From NCBI RefSeq assembly GCF_001483135.1, contig NZ_LNAL01000006.1, positions 992,003-1,056,002 on the forward strand: DNA of 64,000 nucleotides. The letters run 5' to 3'. Below, in pieces: positions 19,333 to 28,900 of the stretch; position 1 is the stretch's first letter; every line of letters starts with the position of its first letter. The notes under the pieces were generated by a model. The model did not search any database. It was not told where the DNA came from and saw nothing but the letters and a program-made list of their open reading frames with translations. The translations under genes and the position numbers were made by a program. This DNA comes from Solirubrum puertoriconensis (GTDB lineage Bacteria; Bacteroidota; Bacteroidia; Cytophagales; Hymenobacteraceae).

Positions 19333-20229
19333 TCATAGCTGAAGCGTGCCCTCTACCACCACCACGGCACTGCCACTAATCTGTACCGTTTCGATGGCGT
19401 CGCGGCTACCCACTACGCGCACTTGCACATTGCCGGGGCGGTTCATCCAGTGGCCCTGCTCGGCTACAAAGTCGGGGCCGGGCAGGTAGTTGTGGTGCCA
19501 CAGGTATGCTGCCATAGCTCCCGTAGCCGACCCCGTTACCGGGTCTTCCGTGATATCGGGCGGCGTGCCAAAGTGGCGGGCAAAGGTGCGGCCGGCTGAG
19601 GTAGCACCACCTAGGCAGAACAAGTGGGGGCTGAAGAAGTCGCTGCTGCTTCGATACTTATTATACGTGTCAGCTTCAGGGGCTTGGGCGCGGCGCAGGG
19701 CGTCGTGGTCGCGCAGCAGGATCATCAACTGCGGTGTGCCAGTGCTTACCGTCTGTATAGGAGCCCCAGGCAGTACGTCGTCGGGCGTGAGGCCAAACAA
19801 CGGCATTACCACTGCGGGGTCGTGCAATGCGCCAAACACGGGGCGGCGCTGGGTCATGGTTACCTGAAGCGCGTGCGTGGCCGAGGCCGGGGCAATGTCG
19901 ACGCCAATGGGCCCGTCGCGCAGCTCAAACTGTAGCGAAACTGGCCCACCCGTAAGCGAAACTCGCCCGGCATGTACCAGCGCGGCGGCAGTAGCTATGG
20001 TAGGGTGGCCGGCCAGGGGGATTTCCTCGGCTGGGGTAAAGTAGTGCACGGCAACATCGGCCAGCGAAGAGCGGCGCACAAAGGCGGTTTCGGATTGATT
20101 GAACTCGCGCGCCAGCCGTTGCATGGTTTCGGGCGTGAGGTCGTCGGCGTCGAGAACCACGGCGCAAGGGTTGCCGCCCATAGGCCGCGTGGTAAATGCA
20201 TCGACGAGCAGAAAAGGATAAGCAGGCAT
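19333..20229 (-). CDS. PhzF-family isomerase/epimerase-like protein
   Basis: The start MPAYPFLLVD gives 298 residues and the standard PhzF beginning (VDAFTTRPMGGNPCAVV). The catalytic Glu47 sits in NQSETAF, and the second half has EDPVTGSATGAMA. PhzF proteins are cytoplasmic dimers with a diaminopimelate-epimerase fold. Outside phenazine pathways their substrates are mostly unknown, and no phenazine genes are present here. The longer in-frame reading upstream to 20313 crosses the neighbouring terminator and is rejected. Confidence 0.85.
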   Translation of the reverse strand: MPAYPFLLVDAFTTRPMGGNPCAVVLDADDLTPETMQRLAREFNQSETAFVRRSSLADVAVHYFTPAEEIPLAGHPTIATAAALVHAGRVSLTGGPVSLQFELRDGPIGVDIAPASATHALQVTMTQRRPVFGALHDPAVVMPLFGLTPDDVLPGAPIQTVSTGTPQLMILLRDHDALRRAQAPEADTYNKYRSSSDFFSPHLFCLGGATSAGRTFARHFGTPPDITEDPVTGSATGAMAAYLWHHNYLPGPDFVAEQGHWMNRPGNVQVRVVGSRDAIETVQISGSAVVVVEGTLQL

Positions 20230-20319
20230 AGCAGAGCGGAAAGTTTGCTGTGGAGCAATGATAACCCTCGGCGGCGAGATTGGACGTGTGCGTTGTGGGT
20301 GGCGGCGGGTCAACGAAAA

Positions 20320-20348
20320 AAGCCAGCCTCTAGAGCAGAAGCTGGCTT
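20320..20348 (-). terminator. Terminator of the M48-like protease gene
   Basis: AAGCCAGC/GCTGGCTT with a U-rich tail on the minus strand, between the protease gene and phzF. Confidence 0.65.
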
Positions 20349-20374
20349 TCGGAGAAAGGAGGAAGAAATGATAC

Positions 20375-21259
20375 CTAGGAAGGATCGGTGAGGCGGCCGA
20401 TTTGCTGACCCTGCGGGTTGTAGATGCCGCCCTGCGCGCTTACGTAAAGCATACGCTGCTGCGCATCAACCAGCACAAAGGGGAAGTCGGCGCTGCTAGA
20501 GCGCGTAAGGCGGCCCACAATTGCAGCGGTGCGCTCTTGCGAATCGAGGCGTACGACACTCAGATTGCGCGTAACGTAAAGCGGATCGTTGGGGCTGTTG
20601 CGGAAAGTGAGCTTACCTAGGAAACCCGTTGAAGCAGGTTGCACCACCGCAGGGCGCGGCGTAGCCGGCCGAGATGCCATGGCTACCGGCTGCGCCGAAG
20701 GAGCTACCACGCGGGCACTGGCCACAATCTGCTGATTGGCTTGCTGCCAACCCCGGCCAATTGCCGTGAGGCGGGTGGGGCGGCCCGGGTGCGTGGGCGA
20801 GTCGTAATCCTGCGCTACCATAGCCATAGCGGTTTGCGCTTCGGCAAGGCTGGCGCCCATCTTGCGCAATACAAAGCCCGAAAACTCATCGGCCTCCAGC
20901 TCGTCGGCGGGGTTGGAGCCGCCGGGCTTAAGCGTGTGCCCGTTGAGGTGGTGGCCCATTTCGTGCGCCAGAATGCTGATGCCGGCCCAGTCGGTGCGGC
21001 CCGCACGGTTTACGGCGCCCACAAAATTGGGGTTGTATAGCAAAAATCGCTTGCCCCCGTACACCACGGCGGCGGCGTTTTCAACTTGTGCAGTGGCGCG
21101 CAGTTCAAAACGCGGTTTCAGGCCCACGACATCCGTGATTTCCCGCAGCACATCGCGCTGCGGCGCTGGCTGAGCAGCCGTGGCCTGCCCACCCGTAAGC
21201 AGGCTCCAGCTTAGGAGCATACCCGAAAACAGGCGGCGAAAAATGCGGTTGTGGTTCAT
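20375..21259 (-). CDS. Exported zinc metalloprotease with HExxH motif (M48-like)
   Basis: The 294-residue protein has a signal peptide ending near ATAAQ and a zinc site HEMGHH at 99-104, with a downstream acidic cluster ELEADE near 120-125 that can give the third ligand. This resembles M48-like peptidases of Bacteroidota that remove or degrade envelope proteins. A Pro/Ala-rich linker leads to a C-terminal domain of about 80 residues with two similar strands (LYVTRNLSVVRL, LYVSAQGGIYN) of unknown role. It is divergent from the matrixin-like gene at 21481. Confidence 0.75.
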   Translation of the reverse strand: MNHNRIFRRLFSGMLLSWSLLTGGQATAAQPAPQRDVLREITDVVGLKPRFELRATAQVENAAAVVYGGKRFLLYNPNFVGAVNRAGRTDWAGISILAHEMGHHLNGHTLKPGGSNPADELEADEFSGFVLRKMGASLAEAQTAMAMVAQDYDSPTHPGRPTRLTAIGRGWQQANQQIVASARVVAPSAQPVAMASRPATPRPAVVQPASTGFLGKLTFRNSPNDPLYVTRNLSVVRLDSQERTAAIVGRLTRSSSADFPFVLVDAQQRMLYVSAQGGIYNPQGQQIGRLTDPS

Positions 21260-21480
21260 GAAAAAGTCCTTTAAGCCTTTGCCCAGTGGTGCAATTTTGT
21301 TGCCAATTTTTGAGAGCGGCAGCCAGGCTTGCCTACCTCAACTATAACGCGTGAGCGGGGTGTTTTCGTTTGATTATGCCTAAAAATTTGCTACCAGGAA
21401 TTAAGGCGAGCTGCTAAATGTTTGCACCGGACCGACAACCTCGGCAGATGGTTGTCTCGGACAAGTACAAAGCAGTGCGT

Positions 21481-23556
21481 ATGACCAAACACCAACCGTT
21501 CGCGTTTATTCTGTTTTTATGGTTTGCGGCAGCTACTGCCGCCCAAGCACAAGAGGCGTGTATGCTCGAGCCGGTTGCATTGAGCCGCCGAGCCACCGAA
21601 GCCTCGCTGGTAGTTGAAGCGCGTATTGTTGGGCAGCAGGCCGTTACGGATGCGGCAGGGCGGATTTTTACCCTTAATCAGCTTGAGGTATTTAAGGTGT
21701 TTCGGGGGCAGGTGCCGGCTGCCGGAATTCAGCTGGCCGAGCCCGGCGGAACACTAGGGCTGCGCCGCGAAGATGTAAGCGGCACCGCCGGCTTGGTGGT
21801 AGGCGAGCAGGGCATGTTCTTTCTCGAAGCCGATCCGGCTGCACCCCAGCCAGGCGCACTACGCTTGTTTGCCGGTCCGCAAGGTTTTGTACGCTACGAT
21901 GCTGCTAGGCATGTGGCAGCCGAGCCGTTTGCCCGCTACAACTCCATTGAAAACGAACTGTATCCAGCCGTAGAACGCCACTCCGGGCGCCGCTTTCTGG
22001 AGCTGCGGCGCAATGCCGAGCTAAGCGCCCCGGCAGTGGTAGCGCGAGGCACGGCGGCCCCCGTGATTACGGGGTTTTCGCCGACCAGCTTGTCGTCGGG
22101 CACGGGGGCTGTACTAACCATTACGGGTTCGGGCTTTGGCAGCACCCGCGGTACGGGCAAAGTTGAATTTCCGAATGCCGACCAAGGCGGCCTCAACAAA
22201 GTTGCCGCTAATAGTAGCGACTATGTTTCCTGGAGCGACACAAAAATTGAAGTGCGCGTGCCCTCCAGCGCAAACGGAGGCGGTGCGGGCTCCGGTAAGT
22301 TTGTGGTGTACGCCGACGGCAGCGCCAGCATAGCTAGTGCCACCAACCTAAATATCGTTTACTCCTACAGCAACATTGGCTCCACACCCGCTCGCCCGCG
22401 CCTGATCAACAAAGACCAGCAAGGCGGCTACACGCTGCAGTACAACCCCACTTTTGCCGACCGCCCCGCCGCACGTTCTGCGTTTGAGCGGGCCCTAGGT
22501 ACGTGGGCTGCTGCAACCCGTCTGAGACGCTTCGTTGGTAACACTGTAAACATCAATACTGCTGCCTCCGACAACGTTAACGTAGTGCGTTTCGATGTAG
22601 GTGCCGAGCTGCCCGCCGGGGTGTTGGGGCGCACCACCTCGTACTACAGCGGCTGCTCTACCGGCGGTGTAACGAATTGGTCGGTGGCCGAAACCGACTT
22701 CACCTTCAACGACGACACCAACTGGAACTTCAACGCCACGGCGCCGGCTTCAACGCAATACGATTTCGAGAGTGTAGCGCTGCACGAGCAAGGCCACGCT
22801 CATCAGCTAGGGCACATCATTCGGCCGGGGGCGGTAATGCACTATGCCATTGCCAACGGGCAACAATCGCGCACGTTGAGTGCTGAAAGCGACATTGCCG
22901 GTGGTCTTGGAGTCATCAATTTTAGCCTCACCAGCCCCAACCCCTGCGACTTTGCTCTGATTCAGCTGCTGGCGGCCGCTACTCCGCTACCCGTTGAGCT
23001 GGTAAGCTTTACTGCCCGCTACGAGGCTACCCTGCCGGGTGCAAAAATTAGCTGGGCCACGGCCAACGAACTGAACAGCAGTTATTTTTCGGTGCAGGCC
23101 GCCGACGAGCAAACGGCTAGCACCTGGCAGGAGGTTGCCCGCGTAAATGCAGCCGGCCAAAGCAACATCCGGCGTACCTACGAAGCCACCGATACGCGCC
23201 CCCTAGGTGCCGGACAGGTGCGGTACTACCGCCTACGCCAGGTAGACACCGACGGCTCGGAGCATTTTTCGAGTGCAGTAGCGGTTTCGGGGGGCGATGC
23301 GCCGCGCGAGCTACAAACCTTCCCGAACCCCGTGGCCGATGTGCTGCAGGTGCGCGGGCCGGTTGTGGCCTCCACAACAGCGGTTCGTATTTTGCTGATC
23401 GACGCCGCTGGCCGCACGGTAAAGGAACTGCGCTTGCCCACGGGTACCAGTGCGGCTGCAATACCCGTAGCCGATTTGCGCAATGGCTTGTATACCCTGC
23501 AGTGGCAGGCTGAGGACAGCAAGGCGCTACGCGGCCGCGTGTTGGTGCAGCATTAA
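21481..23556 (+). CDS. Secreted matrixin-like metalloprotease with IPT/TIG and T9SS sorting domains
   Basis: The start MTKHQPF gives 691 residues and a signal peptide ending near AAQAQ. An N-terminal beta-rich domain is followed by an IPT/TIG domain (PVITGFSPTSLSSGTGAVL, near residues 198-285). Then comes a metzincin-type catalytic domain with HEQGHAHQLGH near residue 438 and a Met-turn VMHY. The C-terminal 170 residues contain a PVELVSFTA linker and a type A T9SS sorting domain (TFPNPVADVL ... LYTLQW). It should be exported and displayed or released by the type IX system. Substrate unknown. Confidence 0.8.
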   Translation: MTKHQPFAFILFLWFAAATAAQAQEACMLEPVALSRRATEASLVVEARIVGQQAVTDAAGRIFTLNQLEVFKVFRGQVPAAGIQLAEPGGTLGLRREDVSGTAGLVVGEQGMFFLEADPAAPQPGALRLFAGPQGFVRYDAARHVAAEPFARYNSIENELYPAVERHSGRRFLELRRNAELSAPAVVARGTAAPVITGFSPTSLSSGTGAVLTITGSGFGSTRGTGKVEFPNADQGGLNKVAANSSDYVSWSDTKIEVRVPSSANGGGAGSGKFVVYADGSASIASATNLNIVYSYSNIGSTPARPRLINKDQQGGYTLQYNPTFADRPAARSAFERALGTWAAATRLRRFVGNTVNINTAASDNVNVVRFDVGAELPAGVLGRTTSYYSGCSTGGVTNWSVAETDFTFNDDTNWNFNATAPASTQYDFESVALHEQGHAHQLGHIIRPGAVMHYAIANGQQSRTLSAESDIAGGLGVINFSLTSPNPCDFALIQLLAAATPLPVELVSFTARYEATLPGAKISWATANELNSSYFSVQAADEQTASTWQEVARVNAAGQSNIRRTYEATDTRPLGAGQVRYYRLRQVDTDGSEHFSSAVAVSGGDAPRELQTFPNPVADVLQVRGPVVASTTAVRILLIDAAGRTVKELRLPTGTSAAAIPVADLRNGLYTLQWQAEDSKALRGRVLVQH

Positions 23557-23571
23557 GCCAATAAGCACCAA

Positions 23572-23610
23572 AAAAAGGCCCCGCAGAGCTATCCTCGGCG
23601 GGGCCTTTTT
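23572..23610. terminator. Bidirectional terminator
   Basis: AAAAAGGCCCCGC/GCGGGGCCTTTTT, a perfect 13-bp stem flanked by A and T runs, lies between converging genes. Confidence 0.85.
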
Positions 23611-23631
23611 GCTTGATGCCTGCAGTGGCAC

Positions 23632-25446
23632 CTAGGCAGGCTGCTTGTGTGTGGTTGCCTCGGCTCCGTTTGAGGCGGCTTTGGCGGTGGGGCGCTGCCG
23701 CTCGCCAATTTGCTGGCGCCACATGGCGTAATACAGCCCTTTACGCTCGAGGAGTTCATCGTGGCGGCCGGCCTCCACAATGCGCCCGCGCTCGAGCACG
23801 AAGATGCGGTCGGCGTGCAGGATGGTGCTGAGGCGGTGCGCAATCAGAATAGTAAGGTGCTCGCGCGTAGCCGATAAGTCGCGCACGGTGCGGCTGATCT
23901 CCTCTTCGGTAAGGGAGTCGAGGGCTGACGTAGCCTCGTCGAACACGAGTAGGGTGGGGTGGCGCAGCAAAGCCCGTGCAATGCTCAGGCGTTGTTTTTC
24001 GCCGCCCGATACTTTTACGCCGCCTTCGCCAATCACCGTATCCAAGCCTTGCGGGGCGCGGCGCAGCAACGAGTCGGCAGCGGCTTGCTGCAGGGCTTGC
24101 AGGCACTCTTCGTCGGAAGCATGCGGCGCCACAAAGCGGAGGTTGTCGCGAATGGTGCCTGCGAACAACTGCGCATCCTGCGTCACAAAGCCAATCTGCT
24201 CGCGCAGAGCGTCTAGGTCGAGGTCGGTGCCGGGTACATCGTTGTACAAAATGCGCCCCTGCGCCGGCGGGTACAACCCAACCAGCAGCTTTACAAGCGT
24301 GGTTTTGCCCGAGCCCGAAGGCCCCACAAAGGCAATGGTTTGGCCTAGGTCAGCCCGGAAGGAGATGCCGTCGAGAGCGGCCGTGCTGGCCGAAAGATGC
24401 CGGAAATGCACCTGCTCGAACTCAAGGGTACGCAACTGGCCAATCGACCTAGGGGCGGCTGGTTTTACTTCGCGAGGAGTATCGAGAATCTGTTGAAAAT
24501 TAGCCAGCGACGCCTCCGTTTCGCGGTAGATGTTGATGATGTTGCCAAGCTCTTGCAGCGGCCCGAAAATGAAGAACGAGTAGATGAACAGCGAGAAAAA
24601 CTCGCCCACCGTAATGCGCCCGTCGAACACGAGGTAGAGCATCAGCAGCAGTATGCCGTTGCGCAACAGGTTTACGCACGTGCCCTGCACAAATGCCAAG
24701 GAGCGGATATAGCGCACCTTTTTCAGCTCGAGGGCTAGTATGCGGCTCGTGGTGTCGTTCAGTCGCTTGGTTTCCTGTTGCGCCAGCCCTAGGCTTTTCA
24801 CCAACTCAATGTTGCGCAAGCTTTCGGTGGTGGAGCCCGCCAGCGCCGTGGTTTCGGCCACGATGGTTTTCTGAATCACCTTGATCTTCTTGCTAAGCAC
24901 CGACGATAAAATGCCGAGCACCGGAATGGTCAGGAGGTAAATCGGGGCAATCAGCCAGTACACCGTAATGGCGTACACCACCACGAAGATGATGCCTACC
25001 AGCGAAGTGAACAGCACGTTGACAAACGACGAAATAAGCCGCTCGACATCGGTGCGCACCTTCTGCAGCTTACCCAGGGTTTCGCCGGAGCGCTGATCTT
25101 CGAAAACCTGATACGGCAGATCGAGCGAGTGCCGCAAGCCATCGGAATACAGCTGCGCCCCTAGGCGCTGCGTAATGACGTTGACGTAGTAGTCCTGGAA
25201 GTTTTTGGCGATGCGCGACACCATGGCTACGCCCATGGCAGCCACAATGAGCAAGCCTGCGCCCTCCATAAAACCCGTGGCCCCAAGCTCTTGCTTGCGG
25301 CCCACCGGCAACACCACGTACTGGTCAATTACCTTCCGGAAAATCCACGGATCGAGCAGCGAGAAGATTTGGTTGATGGCCGCCAGCAGCAATGCCAACG
25401 CCAACAAGCCCCAGTACTGGCGCAAGTACCCATACAGTAGTTTCAT
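23632..25446 (-). CDS. ABC exporter (fused membrane and ATPase domains)
   Basis: The start MKLLYGYLRQ gives 604 residues. Six TM segments occupy about residues 1-315, and the nucleotide-binding domain follows with Walker A GPSGSGKTT, signature VSGGEKQR and Walker B LLVFDEATSALD. This is the MsbA/MDR-like half-transporter type, acting as a homodimer to export lipids, drugs or peptides. No partner or substrate gene is adjacent. The C-terminus has a short Lys/Ala/Thr-rich tail. Confidence 0.9.
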   Translation of the reverse strand: MKLLYGYLRQYWGLLALALLLAAINQIFSLLDPWIFRKVIDQYVVLPVGRKQELGATGFMEGAGLLIVAAMGVAMVSRIAKNFQDYYVNVITQRLGAQLYSDGLRHSLDLPYQVFEDQRSGETLGKLQKVRTDVERLISSFVNVLFTSLVGIIFVVVYAITVYWLIAPIYLLTIPVLGILSSVLSKKIKVIQKTIVAETTALAGSTTESLRNIELVKSLGLAQQETKRLNDTTSRILALELKKVRYIRSLAFVQGTCVNLLRNGILLLMLYLVFDGRITVGEFFSLFIYSFFIFGPLQELGNIINIYRETEASLANFQQILDTPREVKPAAPRSIGQLRTLEFEQVHFRHLSASTAALDGISFRADLGQTIAFVGPSGSGKTTLVKLLVGLYPPAQGRILYNDVPGTDLDLDALREQIGFVTQDAQLFAGTIRDNLRFVAPHASDEECLQALQQAAADSLLRRAPQGLDTVIGEGGVKVSGGEKQRLSIARALLRHPTLLVFDEATSALDSLTEEEISRTVRDLSATREHLTILIAHRLSTILHADRIFVLERGRIVEAGRHDELLERKGLYYAMWRQQIGERQRPTAKAASNGAEATTHKQPA

Positions 25447-25506
25447 GCAGCGGAAGGTAGGAGGAAAGACTCCTAACAACTACGCCACCGCTGCTAAGTT
25501 TAGCTT

Positions 25507-25965
25507 CTACTCGGGCTGAGCCTCGGTTGTCCTGATTTCAGGCCGAGCATCGGGAGCTACGTCCGCAAAGGCGTGTTGCACTTCGGCGTTGGGTTTGCTG
25601 AGCACCAGTTTAACCGAGCGCCTACCTAGGCGCTTCTGGTAGCGCAAAAGCAAGTCGCGGGCATTGGCTGGCAAGTGGTGCAAGCGGCTGCAATCAACCC
25701 ACACGCTGGTTTTGCCACTGCGCCAAGCCTGCAGCAGGCAGCGTGCAAGGGTATCGGCAGCGGTTCCGTTGGCCGATACGGGGCTTTCGGTAAGCAGTAG
25801 TACGTACCGATCGGGCAGGATTTCGTGGTACACGTCCATGGCTGAGTGCAGCATATTTTGCGCTGTTGCGCTGCTATACGCACTTAGGGGCTGGAAGGAT
25901 GAAGCGGCGTGCGTAGCCAGATTAAAACCTTTCTGGGTGGCTACCATGTTGCAATGCTCGCTCAC
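25507..25965 (-). CDS. STAS-like small protein
   Basis: The 152-residue protein has a STAS-like order: a beta strand with RYVLLLTESP, a segment that aligns positions of a helix (TADTLARCLLQAW), then SVWVDCSRLHHLP and a helix with LLLRYQKR, ending in strand VKLVLSKPN. The usual phosphorylatable Ser region is poorly conserved (SRLHHLP). A shorter start at 25947 is possible. It may be a partner-switch or scaffold protein. No anti-sigma or phosphatase gene is nearby. Confidence 0.5.
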   Translation of the reverse strand: MSEHCNMVATQKGFNLATHAASSFQPLSAYSSATAQNMLHSAMDVYHEILPDRYVLLLTESPVSANGTAADTLARCLLQAWRSGKTSVWVDCSRLHHLPANARDLLLRYQKRLGRRSVKLVLSKPNAEVQHAFADVAPDARPEIRTTEAQPE

Positions 25966-25991
25966 TTAGGCGAATGCACAGCACAAATAGC

Positions 25992-28900
25992 CTAGTTGCC
26001 GGGCATAAGCACCTTATAGTTGTTTTGCTGATTCCAATCGATGAGCAAACTGCGTGGGTCGACGCCAATCTTGGCGGGGCGGTCGGCAAGCGTCAACGCA
26101 ATCGTCTGCCGGCCGGATTTAATCAGGTGCTTTTGCCGGTAGAGCTGCTTGCCCGTTTCCTGCCCTTCCTTGGCGGGCGCGAATACGCCGATTTCCACCC
26201 AATCCTGCATGGGCCGCTTGGTTTCGGTGCCGATGCTATCCACCACCAGCTTGCTGCCCTGCAAAGTCAGCGTCACCTGCCATTTGCCGGCGTTTGTTTG
26301 GTTAACGACAGCGCTTTCCGCCGCCAGCTCCCAAAACGTATTGGTCTTAAACAAATCATGTAGGAGCGGCTGGAGGGAATCGGGCGTAACCGCCTGCAGC
26401 TCCCGGTACAGATCTAGCGAGGTGGGCCGCGGAACGGTGCCGGGGCGGTGGTTCACGAGTAGCTGCCGCAACGCTTGGTTGACGCGAGGCCGACCCATGT
26501 ATTGGCTGAGCGTGTACAGCGCTAGTGGGCCTTTGCGGTACGTCTGGTACCAGTCGTCGGCCTGCAGCAGTGGTTGGGCCGCCCTCGTGCGCGGGGTTGC
26601 ATTTTCTTCCCGCAAAAAACTCAGTAGCCGGACTAGGTGCTCGGCGCCGTAATTGTCCTCCACTACGCCCATGGCCGAGTACCACGCCAGGCTTTCGGTT
26701 ATTAGGCCGGCACCCGCCACGTAGGCTTGCTTCAGCTGATTGCCCCACCACTGGTGCGCCACCTCGTGCGCCACCACGGCCGTCACCAGATCGAAGCCCC
26801 GCGGGTCGGCCTTGGGGTTTAGCAGAAAAAAGCCCTCATCCGCCGTGATGTCGATGGGCGCGGCGTGATGGCCGAAACCGGTGCTCGGGTGAGCTACAAA
26901 GCGCAGCTGCCGGTGCGGATAAGGCCCGAACTCCTTGGTGTAGTAATCCAGCGAAGCCTGCGCGCTCCTAACCATTCTCGCCGGGTTTTCCGTGAGCCCC
27001 GTAGGGTAGTAAATCTGAATGGCAACTTCCTGGTTCGAGCCAGCCGCCGGGTTGCGCCACTTGCTTTCCTGCACCGCGTAGTTGGCCGAGAACAGGGCGT
27101 ACTCATTGCGGATGGGCGCCTCCGTGGCGTAGTGGAAGTAGCGGCGGTTTGCCTGGGTCCAGGCTCGGCGTAGGCGGCCCGGGGCAACCGCCTGTTGGTC
27201 GGCGTCGGTACCTACAATGGCCTCGAAGCGGATTGGCTCGGCAAACGGTGCGTATCGCCGGGCCGTCTTGTCGTAGAGCGAGGCGGTGGCGGGGCGCGGG
27301 GGGAGGCTGTAGGCCTTGCGGGAGCCGGCTTCGTCCAGTTCCCGGTAGGGTTGGTACCCGATAACGGGCAACCACTCCATGTTCCGGAAAGTGCTGCCGT
27401 TGGCTACCACCTGCGCATCGGCTCCTTCGTTAGAGAAGCCCTGCGGCCTGTAACGCACCTCAAAGTGCAGGCGGAGCGAATCGCCGGGCAAGAGGGGCCG
27501 CGCCAGGGCGTACAGGTGCTGGCCGTGCTTCGCATCCACGAGTACGGCTTTGGCCGGGCGGTCGAAGCGAAGCACGGTGGTTTCCCCGCCGCCCCAACCC
27601 GAGGCCAGCAGCACCGAGTCGATGGGCATTTGGGTGTTGTTTACCAGTTGGTAAATGCCCAGGATTTCCGCTGCCCGCTGCTGGGGGTACAGCTCTATTC
27701 CCAGGCTTACGCCAGTGAGCAGGGGCTGGGGCAGCTCGTGGTAGCGCCGGAAGCGCTGCTCGTAGGCCGCCCGTTGCGCCAAAGTGGCCGAGGCACTGGT
27801 GTAGTTGTGCAGTACGTTGGTGTTATAGAAAATGAAGCTACCGGCCGCCAGAATGCCAACCGTTGCCGCGGCCGCCACCCGCGGCAAAGCGCCCGTAAAG
27901 CGCTGCCGGGCCAGCTGCAGCCGGGCCGCGAGGCCGACGTCCCGGCCCCGCACCCAGAACAGCACCGCCACCACTCCCAGCAGCAGCGCCCACGCGAGCC
28001 AATAGCCTTTAAACCATAGCCAGGGCGCCAAGGAAGGTCCGAAGCCGGCCATATCGGTATAAGTCCAGGCCGGGCTAGCGCCGAAAATGAGCAGCTTGTG
28101 CTCGAGGCCCAGGGTGGGAGCAAACACGATAGCCCCGTAAGCCAGCAGCGCCACCAAGTGTCCTAGGTATTTTTGGTTAACGAGCACGTGCACTACCAGG
28201 GCCAGCAGGGCAAACAGCAGGCCGTCGATTAGCTGCAGGCCAAAGAGCACCGGCAGGTACAGCCCCAATTCCGCCGTGGCGCCGCCCATCGCCGCCTGCG
28301 CACCCAGGCCCGCCGCCAGCAGCAGGGCCAGCCAGGCTACCAGCACCAGCCCAAGGGCTAAAAACCGGCCTAAAAACTGCACCCACTCCGGTACGGGCGC
28401 CGCATTGACTACCTCACTCACGCCGCTTTCGCGTTCGCGCCACACCAGCTCCCCGGCGTAGAAGATGGTGAGCACGGCAATGAGAATCCAGAACCGCTCC
28501 GGCTGCGCTAGCGGCGCGGTCAGGTAATCCAGCACGAAATCGGTGCGGGGCAACAAGGGCACACCTTTGCCACGCAGGTTATTGGGCAAAAGCGCCCCAA
28601 TCAGCACGGCCAGTGCAATCAGCAGCGGCAGGCCGGCCTTGCTGCTGGCGAGTTGCCACAAGGCGCGGGTGGTAATTACGCGCACCTGGCGCAGCCGCGT
28701 GGCAAGGTTATGCTTGCCGCAAACGGGCGGCAGCGGCTGCCCGGTGGTCCAGTGCAGGCTTTTCTGAACAGTCTCGGTTACCAATTGCTGCCGAGCGGAC
28801 TTTGATTTACGGCTGGCCTCGGGTAAAACAAACTGAAAGCGGCGGTAAGTAAAGGCCAGCAGGCCCAGTGAGATGCCCAGCCACAGTAGGCGGTTGAGCA